Below, in pieces: positions 17,700 through 24,431 of a DNA stretch of 64,000 bases; within the stretch, counting starts at the first letter, position 1, and every line of letters starts with the position of its first letter. A program made the translations under genes and the position numbers. Where the stretch lies: assembly GCA_038227045.1 (NCBI GenBank), contig JBBRQD010000010.1:21977-85976 (forward strand), in the 5' to 3' direction. The notes beneath the pieces are model-generated. The model saw only the letters and a list, made by a program, of their open reading frames with translations, was not told where the DNA came from and made no database searches. The stretch comes from JANXLS01 sp038227045. Lineage in GTDB: Bacteria > Planctomycetota > SZUA-567 > H5-PLA8.

Positions 17700-17702
17700 G
17701 GG

Positions 17703-17740
17703 GCTTATTTTCCATTGCCCATTTTCCATTTGTCATTTTA
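17703..17740. repeat. Left inverted arm of the four-helix-bundle cassette
   Basis: GCTTATTTTCCATTGCCC continues as ATTTTCCATTTGTCATTTTA. Its reverse complement matches the right arm at 18231-18277, almost perfectly over the outer 28 bases. The arm includes the stop codon of the enclosed gene. Confidence 0.75.
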
Positions 17741-18166
17741 AACTGTCGAGCGTTCTGCTTTCTTTCGAAGCGTCTTAACGGACGCAGTTATGATTTTGCA
17801 CAACTCCGTATTTTCTTGTGCTAATTCACCGAGCAAGTCCGGCTTCAGCAGCGAACTCTTTCGAATCATTCTAAGCCAGATGGATGTTTCATTGAGTTCC
17901 TTCAACACAACCTTCAATTTATGCGCGAAATCGGCATTGCTCTCGGCACCTCTTGCTTCGCCGTAATTAGGCGCGGGGGAAGTGCCGGAGCGTAAAATTT
18001 GATTAGCAATATGCCGCTCTGCCGCAGTTCGAGTCAATGAACTCGACAACTTAATTATGCGAACTGCGAAATCAATCAGGCGCTCTTCGAGTACGTCGGC
18101 CAACGCTTGACTTCCGACATTGGAAAAATCTCGTCCCGCATGCTTCAGTTGTTGAGCCGACCCCAT
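17738..18166 (-). CDS. Four-helix-bundle protein (S23/intervening-sequence protein family)
   Basis: A protein of 142 residues related to the proteins encoded inside 23S rRNA intervening sequences and to the Avd accessory protein of diversity-generating retroelements. Family features: ERLIDFAVRIIKLSSSL, then RHIANQILRSGTSPAPNYGEA and a final WLRMIRKSSLL helix. It is basic and probably binds nucleic acid as an oligomer; its cellular role is unknown. GGAG precedes the ATG by 6 bases. The gene is enclosed by inverted repeats, inserted between uppP and a roadblock gene, the layout of a mobile cassette. No reverse transcriptase or variable repeat is nearby. Confidence 0.88.
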   Translation of the reverse strand: MGSAQQLKHAGRDFSNVGSQALADVLEERLIDFAVRIIKLSSSLTRTAAERHIANQILRSGTSPAPNYGEARGAESNADFAHKLKVVLKELNETSIWLRMIRKSSLLKPDLLGELAQENTELCKIITASVKTLRKKAERSTV

Positions 18167-18230
18167 TCTCTACTCCATTCAATCGAGGACGTACTCAAAC
18201 CCGGGATATGCAACAGGCGCCAAATTCGTA

Positions 18231-18277
18231 AAAATGGAAAATGAAAAATGGCAAATGGGCAATGGAAAATAAGCCCC
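18231..18277. repeat. Right inverted arm of the four-helix-bundle cassette
   Basis: AAAATGGAAAATGAAAAATG continues as GCAAATGGGCAATGGAAAATAAGCCCC by overlap of short A-rich units. Its outer 28 bases are the reverse complement of the left arm with one mismatch. It ends 5 bases from the stop codon of the roadblock gene. Confidence 0.75.
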
Positions 18278-18282
18278 TAAAG

Positions 18283-18630
18283 CTACATTCGGGAATTCTT
18301 CGCGACGGCGTCCATTGCGTTCTTGATATCAACGTTGGCCAGGCCCATGTTGACATCCCGGCGCATGAGCACGATCAGGATGGTTTGGCCGACGTTGATT
18401 AATGCGAGCTTGTTTTCGCTGCCGCCGATCATGAAGCGTTTGAATTCGCCCATCTTGATTCGCTTCAGCGCGCCGTCGAGCGCGACGAGGATTTGTGACG
18501 CGATTGCGCCGATTTGCGACTCCTGAACGTCGATCGAGAAATCGCTGGCCACCACAATGCCGTCGCGCCCCACGACCATGCTCCCCCAGATGCCCTGGGT
18601 CTTGTTCAATTCGGCCAATATCGCGCGCAT
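18283..18630 (-). CDS. Roadblock/LC7-domain protein (MglB-like)
   Basis: A protein of 115 residues consisting of one roadblock/LC7 fold, with IWGSMVVGRDGIVVASDF, then GAIASQILVALDGAL and ALINVGQTILIVLMRRDVNMG. Roadblock proteins dimerise and often act as GTPase-activating or scaffold partners of Ras-like MglA GTPases controlling polarity, motility or pili. It follows the TPR-roadblock gene by 27 bases, so the two are one operon and may heterodimerise. No MglA-type GTPase is in the window. Confidence 0.85.
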   Translation of the reverse strand: MRAILAELNKTQGIWGSMVVGRDGIVVASDFSIDVQESQIGAIASQILVALDGALKRIKMGEFKRFMIGGSENKLALINVGQTILIVLMRRDVNMGLANVDIKNAMDAVAKNSRM

Positions 18631-18657
18631 GGATCGTCCTTCCTTCCTGTCTCGAAT

Positions 18658-19776
18658 TTATTGCTGCAAAATCGATTCGGCGAAATCGCGGATGCTCTTT
18701 TCCACCAGCCCCAGCTTGACATCGGCCTGGGCGAATAGGGTCAAAATCATATCGTCGAATTGGACGATGTGAATGTTGCCGTCCTGGCCTTCAATGACCC
18801 CTTCTTCGAATTGTCCGACACCCAGTTTGACCGAGTAATTGCTCGCCGAGCGATACACGTTCGTGATCAACGCCCCGGCCAGGCCCTCGTCGAGAGAAGG
18901 GTCGAGATCGGCGGAGATGACCAGTCCGTATTGGTCGACGAGAATCGCCCCGGTCACGCCTTCGACGGTGCGCAGGTCGGCGAGTCCTTTTGCGAATAGT
19001 TGAACCTTTGAATGCGTCGGTTTAGGAAGGATGCTCGTGCCGTGGCGCACTCCCGTGTCGGGGCCGCCAAACATCACACGCGTCTGCGATTTGGGGGCCA
19101 CAAGTTTGGTCTGCGGAACCGCGAGACTCGTGACGGGCTGCTGCGCGTCGCCTTCCGCTTTGGCCGTTTTCAACAGCGCCAGTATGGCTTCGTCGCCGGG
19201 CGCGAAATAGAGAATGTCTTCGAGACGTTGCACGGCATCGGCCGGGCGGCTCAATTGAAGATAGACGCTGGCCAGCAGTTTCAGCGCGAGATAATTGTAC
19301 TTGTCGAGTGAAATCGATTTTTCAAGCTGGGCGGCGGATTCGGACCACTGCTTTTTGTCCGCGAAAATTTGTCCCAGAACCAGATACGTGCCGCCGTACT
19401 TGGGGAACGCCTTGATGCCACGCTGACAGGTGTCGATGGTCTTGGACAGTTCGTCGCTGGCTTTGTAAAGCTCCGCGAGCCGCGCGTACAAAATGGGATT
19501 GGGGTGCGTTTGAATGCGTTCGACGAGGCGCTTTATTTCCATCTCGCGCTCGTGCTTTTCCGCTTCAGCCTGGCGGCGCACGATCTCCGGCGCGTTGGGA
19601 TAGCGTGCCGCACCCTGCTTTAAGACCTGCGTGGCCCTCGCCTGGTTACCGGCTTCTTTGTGCGCATCGGCCAATTGCAGGTACAACATTGGCGTAGGTT
19701 TTGCCGTCAACACCTGCTCCAGCGAATGAATTCGGGAATTGGTGCGCCATTGGCCAATTGTGTCAAACAGCCACAT
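18658..19776 (-). CDS. TPR protein with C-terminal roadblock/LC7 domain
   Basis: A protein of 372 residues. I start it at the ATG at 19776 because GGAAAGGG lies 5 bases before; the frame extends to 19839 without support. Residues about 25-225 are tetratricopeptide-like helices (for example YLQLADAHKEAGNQARATQV and YLVLGQIFADKKQWSESAAQ). A proline/lysine-rich linker leads to a roadblock domain (about 265-372) with VEGVTGAILVDQYGLVISAD and NIHIVQFDDMILTLFAQADV. The TPR part probably recruits a partner while the roadblock part dimerises with the next gene product. Co-transcribed with the single-domain roadblock gene downstream. Confidence 0.85.
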   Translation of the reverse strand: MWLFDTIGQWRTNSRIHSLEQVLTAKPTPMLYLQLADAHKEAGNQARATQVLKQGAARYPNAPEIVRRQAEAEKHEREMEIKRLVERIQTHPNPILYARLAELYKASDELSKTIDTCQRGIKAFPKYGGTYLVLGQIFADKKQWSESAAQLEKSISLDKYNYLALKLLASVYLQLSRPADAVQRLEDILYFAPGDEAILALLKTAKAEGDAQQPVTSLAVPQTKLVAPKSQTRVMFGGPDTGVRHGTSILPKPTHSKVQLFAKGLADLRTVEGVTGAILVDQYGLVISADLDPSLDEGLAGALITNVYRSASNYSVKLGVGQFEEGVIEGQDGNIHIVQFDDMILTLFAQADVKLGLVEKSIRDFAESILQQ

Positions 19777-20052
19777 GCAACCCTTTCCGGGAAAACACGG
19801 TTCCCAAATACAAAACCAAACTTCCGCCGCGCGTCGCACGGCTTCGACTCAGGCTAATTGCAATTTATATCGGCAGTATGGGGTCTCTGCACAGCCGAAA
19901 AATCACGACAAGACCGCTTTTCAAAGATTCCGGTATATGTGCGCATTTTACCATACAATGCCATCCCGCGCACGGCACTTGTGAATTTTTCGCCTAAATT
20001 CTTTGCACAAGGGAAGATGAGTGCGCGTCGGATTTTGAAAAAAGCTCCTGCC

Positions 20053-21063
20053 CTACCGCCGTTCTTCAGGCGGCATGTTCGTCTTGAAATACTCCACGGT
20101 TCGCCGCAGCCCTTCTTCATTGTCGACGATGGGGCGATAACCGAAATCTCGCCGCGCCTTGCTGGTGTCGTAGTAATGCGAACACGATAACGCTTTGGCC
20201 AGGAAGCGCGTCATCGGCGGTTCTTCTTTTTTTCGGAGCAGCCAGAACGCGGATTCGCAACCGGCGCCCGCCACGTAGGCCATGCGGGACGAAACGTTTT
20301 TCGTGACCGGCGGAAGGCCCAATTTCTGGAGAAACTCATTGATCCATTTCCACAGCACGACCGGCTTGCCGTCCGCAATGAAATAGGCTTCACCTGAGAC
20401 GCGCTTCGCCGACATCGCGTCACTGGCCAGCAGATGCGCTATGGCAGCGTTATCGACATACGTGAGATCGACCTGGTTTTCGCCGCGGCCGACGATGCGC
20501 AATTTTCCCGAGCGGGCGCGCTGGATCAAGCGCGGCAGCAGATGATTGTCGCGCGGACCCCAAATCAAATGCGGGCGAATCGCGCACGCCAGCAGTCCGT
20601 CCCGGCCGCTGCTGTTGAGCACCAGCTTTTCGGCCAGCGCCTTGGTGCTTGAATAAATGTTATAGAAGCGTTCCGGATAGGGCGTTTTTTCGGTGATGCC
20701 GCATTCGTCCTTCATGTCGAACACGACGCTCGGCGAACTCGTGTAGATCAGCTTGGGCACGCCGCGCCGCTTGCAGCCTTCGACGATATTGCGCGTGCCG
20801 AGCACATTGATCGCATGGAAGACTTGGGCGTCGCCCCAGATGCCGGCGAGCGCGGCCACATGAAAAACCGCGTCCATGCCCATGCAGGCGGCGGAACATT
20901 CTTCGATGCTGCGGATATCGCCCAGCACGCTCTCCGCGCCGAGCGATTCGACCTCCGGATAGCGGTTGCGCGCCAGCACGCGCACGCGGTCGCCGCGGCT
21001 GATGAGCAACTCTACAATCATGCGGCCGAGAAATCCGCCGCCGCCGGTTACGAGGACTTTCAT
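20053..21063 (-). CDS. oleD: OleD-like 2-alkyl-3-oxoalkanoate reductase (SDR)
   Basis: An extended short-chain dehydrogenase of 336 residues. Cofactor motif GGGGFLG is at the N-terminus, catalytic YSSTK lies near residue 140, and AIRPHLIWGPRDNHLLPRLI is typical of the OleD/3-beta-HSD branch. OleD reduces the beta-keto acid made by OleA to a beta-hydroxy acid in long-chain olefin synthesis. The assignment rests on similarity plus the upstream oleC-like gene, 48 bases away on the same strand. The ATG at 21063 is chosen; a TTG three codons earlier is possible. No ribosome-binding site; a heptamer tandem fills the leader. A generic NAD-dependent epimerase is the alternative. Confidence 0.78.
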   Translation of the reverse strand: MKVLVTGGGGFLGRMIVELLISRGDRVRVLARNRYPEVESLGAESVLGDIRSIEECSAACMGMDAVFHVAALAGIWGDAQVFHAINVLGTRNIVEGCKRRGVPKLIYTSSPSVVFDMKDECGITEKTPYPERFYNIYSSTKALAEKLVLNSSGRDGLLACAIRPHLIWGPRDNHLLPRLIQRARSGKLRIVGRGENQVDLTYVDNAAIAHLLASDAMSAKRVSGEAYFIADGKPVVLWKWINEFLQKLGLPPVTKNVSSRMAYVAGAGCESAFWLLRKKEEPPMTRFLAKALSCSHYYDTSKARRDFGYRPIVDNEEGLRRTVEYFKTNMPPEERR

Positions 21064-21069
21064 AGGAAT

Positions 21070-21117
21070 CAAGGGCTAGGGTTATGGGGGTTGGGGGTTA
21101 GGGGTTAGGGGTTAATT
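21070..21117. repeat. GGGGTTA heptamer repeat between oleC and oleD
   Basis: GGGGTTGGGGGTTAGGGG continues with two more GGGGTTA units and ends at the oleC stop region. On the coding strand the TAACCCC units form the whole intergenic leader of oleD, as they do for uppP. Confidence 0.7.
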
Positions 21118-22764
21118 TTTTTGCATCGCCGCCCACCGTCCAAGAGTTTCGCGATCAATCTTTGCATTATGTCGAACATCGACCGGAAATGGTTTGCGGT
21201 AAAACAGAACCGTGCCAATATCCGCGGCCAGCGCTTCATCGTTCCATTTTTGGGCGATTGTCGTTTCTACACCGCTGGTGGCGATTTGCCTAGTCGATTC
21301 CACGACAAGCGCAGGCATCTTTCCATTCTCCCCGCCGATTCCAACCAGCGCCGCGCGAGCTTCAATACCCATCTTAGTTCGCAGAAATTCTTCGAAGATT
21401 GCTTCGCAGCAGACGCTGTAAAACACACGGCCCGCCGCGCCGATGACCCGATGCGCTTTTCGCCCGCAAAACCACAGCCGTCCGGAAGCGTCGAAGTAGC
21501 CCATGTCTCCCATGCGGTGCCAGAGGCGGCCGGAATCGGGTTCGATGATCTTGGCGTTTGCGGTTTCCAGCGGCATTTCGAAATATTCCTTCGTCACCAC
21601 CGGACCGCTCACGATGATTTCGCCGATTTCGTTCGGCGCGCAGACGCTCACTCCGCAAGCTTCCGATCCTTGCGGCGCAGGCACGATCCGCACCGTCATT
21701 CCCGGCAGCGGCCTGCCCACACAATGCCCCCTCCCCTGCCGGGTCAGCGCCCACGTTTCGCCGAGAATTTCCGATCCCCGGATGCTCGTCACCGGCAATG
21801 CTTCCGTCGCTCCATAAGGAATGAAAACGTCGGCGTCCGGCGAAAGAATCGTCGCGAAGGGCGCGAGAATTTCGCCGCGCACGGGCGCTCCGGCCATCAG
21901 GATGCGCTTGAGTGTCGGCAGTTTTATCCCGCGTTCGACGCAGCGCGGGCCGACGCGTTTCCAGATCGCCGGCGATCCAAACGAGTACGTCACGCCGCGC
22001 GACTGAATCGCGTTGATGAGTTCATCCGGATCGCATTGTGCCGGGCGCGACGGGTTCATGTCGGGAATCACGCAGGTCGTTCCGAGCGCGGCAGAGAACA
22101 ACGCAAAGAGCGGAAACGCGGGGAGATCGATTTCGCCTGGCTCGATTTTGAAATGTTCGCGAATGGCTTCCACTTGCGCACCAAACATGCCGTGTTCGTA
22201 GCACACGCCCTTCGGAATTCCAGTGCCGCCGGACGTGAACAATATGGCGGCTGGCGAATCGGCGTGAGTCGGCGCGATGGAAAATGCTCCGCGCGCCGCC
22301 CCTTCTTTTCGCGCCGAAGAAATATGCGGCCGCGTCGAAAAAATATTCAGCCAACTGCGTCCCGCGACGAACTGGGCCTCGACAGAATCCGGAAGTTTCC
22401 CCGCGAGCAGATACGCGGCCGCGATGGCAATCACCGCCTGCGGCTTGGCGCGCGCGATGCAATTGAGCAAATTCTTTCGGCCCATGCCGGGATCGATCAA
22501 CACGGGAACGGCTCCGAGCTTAAAGAGAGCGAAAGTCAATGCAACAAAATCCAATCCAGGCCGAACGGCCAGCAGCGTGCGGAATCCCGGTTTAATTTTT
22601 GCCGACAAGCCCCACGCCAGCGCATCGCACTCCGCATTCAATTCAGCAAACGTCAGCGCGGTTTGTCCGCGGTCGTTGGGCGCGTGCGCACATACGACCG
22701 CGGCGCGATCAGGCGCGACGCGGGCCATTTCAGGGAGAAATTGGGCGATGTTGAATGGGGGCAT
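21112..22764 (-). CDS. oleC: OleC-like beta-lactone synthetase (acyl-AMP ligase family)
   Basis: An ANL-superfamily enzyme of 550 residues. The adenylation loop reads LFTSGGTGIPKGV, the second core motif is PYGATEALPV, and the hinge-region GDMGYFDASGRLWFCGRKAH and C-terminal FPVDVRHNAKIDRETL are characteristic of OleC rather than CoA ligases. OleC converts the syn- or anti-beta-hydroxy acid made by OleD to a beta-lactone with ATP, which OleB then decarboxylates to a long-chain alkene. oleA and oleB are not in the window. The leader carries a 119-base inverted repeat element and no obvious Shine-Dalgarno. Confidence 0.85.
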   Translation of the reverse strand: MPPFNIAQFLPEMARVAPDRAAVVCAHAPNDRGQTALTFAELNAECDALAWGLSAKIKPGFRTLLAVRPGLDFVALTFALFKLGAVPVLIDPGMGRKNLLNCIARAKPQAVIAIAAAYLLAGKLPDSVEAQFVAGRSWLNIFSTRPHISSARKEGAARGAFSIAPTHADSPAAILFTSGGTGIPKGVCYEHGMFGAQVEAIREHFKIEPGEIDLPAFPLFALFSAALGTTCVIPDMNPSRPAQCDPDELINAIQSRGVTYSFGSPAIWKRVGPRCVERGIKLPTLKRILMAGAPVRGEILAPFATILSPDADVFIPYGATEALPVTSIRGSEILGETWALTRQGRGHCVGRPLPGMTVRIVPAPQGSEACGVSVCAPNEIGEIIVSGPVVTKEYFEMPLETANAKIIEPDSGRLWHRMGDMGYFDASGRLWFCGRKAHRVIGAAGRVFYSVCCEAIFEEFLRTKMGIEARAALVGIGGENGKMPALVVESTRQIATSGVETTIAQKWNDEALAADIGTVLFYRKPFPVDVRHNAKIDRETLGRWAAMQKN

Positions 22765-22770
22765 TCGATG

Positions 22771-22889
22771 GGTGCCACGGAGCAGTACTCTGCTCCGTGC
22801 TTCTGGTCATACAAATTTCAAAGTAATCGCCGTATGTCTGTTAAATCGCGCGGTCAAAAGCACGGAGCAGGGTACTGCTCCGTGGCACC
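22771..22889. repeat. Inverted-repeat element in the oleC leader
   Basis: Arms of 30 bases, GGTGCCACGGAGCAGTACTC... at 22771-22800 and its complement at 22860-22889, match at 29 of 30 positions across a 59-base core. Each arm is itself a palindrome (CACGGAGCAG/CTGCTCCGTG), so the element can fold as a cruciform or two hairpins. It fills most of the gap between gspF and oleC. Confidence 0.8.
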
Positions 22890-22924
22890 TGGCAGCGCAT
22901 CCGAGACGGCCGCACCACAATAGT

Positions 22925-24202
22925 TTAATGGCTTCCGCCGGCGCTCAGCTTATCCATGATCTTGATCAGCGGCATGAAGAGCGCGATGACGATGAATCCG
23001 ACCGTCAAGCCCATGACCACGATCAGAATCGGTTCCAGCAAGCTCATCAAGGCGCCGACCAGCGTGTCCACTTCGTTGTCGTAGGTATCGGCGACCTTCA
23101 TCAACATCTTGTCCAGTTCGCCGGTTTCTTCACCGACCTGAATCATGTTGACGACCAGATCGTCGAAGACGCCCGAGTGCTTCAGCGGTTCGGCGATCGT
23201 ATCGCCTTCTTTGATTGACGCGTGCACGGTTTCGACGGCGTTCGCCACCACCATATTGCTTGTGGCTTGCTTGATGATCGAGAGCGCTTCGAGGATCGGG
23301 ACGCCGGACGTGACCAACGTGCCCAGCGTGCGGCAGAAACGGCTGACCGACGATTTCGAAATGATGCCGCCGAAAATCGGAATCTTCAGCGCGATGGCGT
23401 CAACGATCAACCGTCCGCGCGGCGTGCGCACGATCAGCTTGAAGATGATCCAGAACAGCACCGGCGTGAAGATCAGGACGTACCAGTAATTTTTCATCGC
23501 CGACGAAATGGCCATCAGCGCAAGCGTCGGAGCGGGCAGTTCTCCGACGTCCATTTCTTCGAACATTTCTTTAAACTTGGGAATGATGAAGATCATGATG
23601 AACGACAAGATACACGACGCGATAAACACGACGGCGGCCGGGTAAACCAGCGCGCCGATGATCTTCTGCTGCAGCCGCTGCGCCTTTTCGCGGTAATCGG
23701 CCAGACGTTCGAGAATTTCGTCCAGCACACCGCCCGCTTCGCCGGCGCGGATCATGTTGACGTACAGTTTGTCGAAGACGCGCGGATGTTTAAAGAGGCC
23801 TTCGGAGAGCGACGAACCGCCTTCCACGTCTTCCTTGACGTCGCCGATCGCGGATTTCAAAATGCCCGGGCGAAGCTGATTGTGGAGAATGTCGAGACTG
23901 CGCACGACCGGCAGGCCGGCGTCCAGCAGCGTCGCAAACTGGCGCGTGAACGCCGTCAATTCCTTGGGCTTGACGCGCCACGACAGCGAAAATCCGCCGC
24001 CCTTCTTTTTAGCAGCGGTCTGCGGCGTCCCGAAATTACCCTGTCCGCCACCGGGTGCTTTGCCGCCCTTTAGATTGACCTTCGTCGGGAAAAGATTCTG
24101 CGCACGAAGCTTTTCGAGCGCATCCGCCTCGGACGCAGCGTCGATTTCGGACTTTACTTCTTTGCCATGGGTGTCCATTGCCTCGTAAGCGTACGATGAC
24201 AT
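22925..24202 (-). CDS. GspF/PilC-type inner-membrane platform protein
   Basis: A protein of 425 residues with duplicated T2SS-F domains. An N-terminal cytoplasmic piece (YAYEAMDTHGKEVKSEIDAA) precedes domain 1 with FTRQFATLLDAGLPVVRSLD and domain 2 with FCRTLGTLVTSGVPILEALS; three transmembrane helices are visible (about 200-230, 245-268, 395-418). It anchors the assembly ATPase of a type IV pilus or type II secretion system. No pilB/gspE, pilT, pilin or secretin gene is nearby, so pilus versus secretion cannot be decided. GGAG lies 6 bases before the ATG. Confidence 0.93.
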   Translation of the reverse strand: MSSYAYEAMDTHGKEVKSEIDAASEADALEKLRAQNLFPTKVNLKGGKAPGGGQGNFGTPQTAAKKKGGGFSLSWRVKPKELTAFTRQFATLLDAGLPVVRSLDILHNQLRPGILKSAIGDVKEDVEGGSSLSEGLFKHPRVFDKLYVNMIRAGEAGGVLDEILERLADYREKAQRLQQKIIGALVYPAAVVFIASCILSFIMIFIIPKFKEMFEEMDVGELPAPTLALMAISSAMKNYWYVLIFTPVLFWIIFKLIVRTPRGRLIVDAIALKIPIFGGIISKSSVSRFCRTLGTLVTSGVPILEALSIIKQATSNMVVANAVETVHASIKEGDTIAEPLKHSGVFDDLVVNMIQVGEETGELDKMLMKVADTYDNEVDTLVGALMSLLEPILIVVMGLTVGFIVIALFMPLIKIMDKLSAGGSH

Positions 24203-24404
24203 GACAATCTCCAGTCTACGGAATAATTAAAATATGCCGTTCAAAAGCGAAACGATGTTGCCGCACTTGACTCGAGTATCGCCTATTTTTCACAGGCTGT
24301 CAATACGGAGGCGCGTATTTCCTGTGCGGATTGTAGACTTTTTGGGCGGATGACTGTTGAATGATAAAGGGGAGGTGTGTGTTTTAATTCCGGCCCGCCT
24401 CGTG

Positions 24405-24431
24405 TATACTGAACTATCAGGAGCGCCCGCA
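24405..24431 (+). promoter_or_regulatory. Candidate -10 box and ribosome-binding site fixing the DUF3352-like start
   Basis: TATACT at 24405-24410 could be a -10 element (no good -35). AGGAG at 24419-24423 is correctly spaced for the ATG at 24432, so the upstream TTG at 24357 is not used. Confidence 0.4.

Noticed and set aside
17738..18166. A diversity-generating retroelement around the Avd-like four-helix protein
   Set aside because: No reverse transcriptase, template repeat or variable repeat could be found in the window.
17667..21117. GGGGTTA tandems as telomere-like or CRISPR-like arrays
   Set aside because: Only a few imperfect heptamers in short spacers; no spacer-repeat structure and no chromosome end.
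21121..22923. A 600-codon open frame antisense to oleC
   Set aside because: Arg/His-rich shadow translation; the minus-strand frame has clear adenylation motifs.
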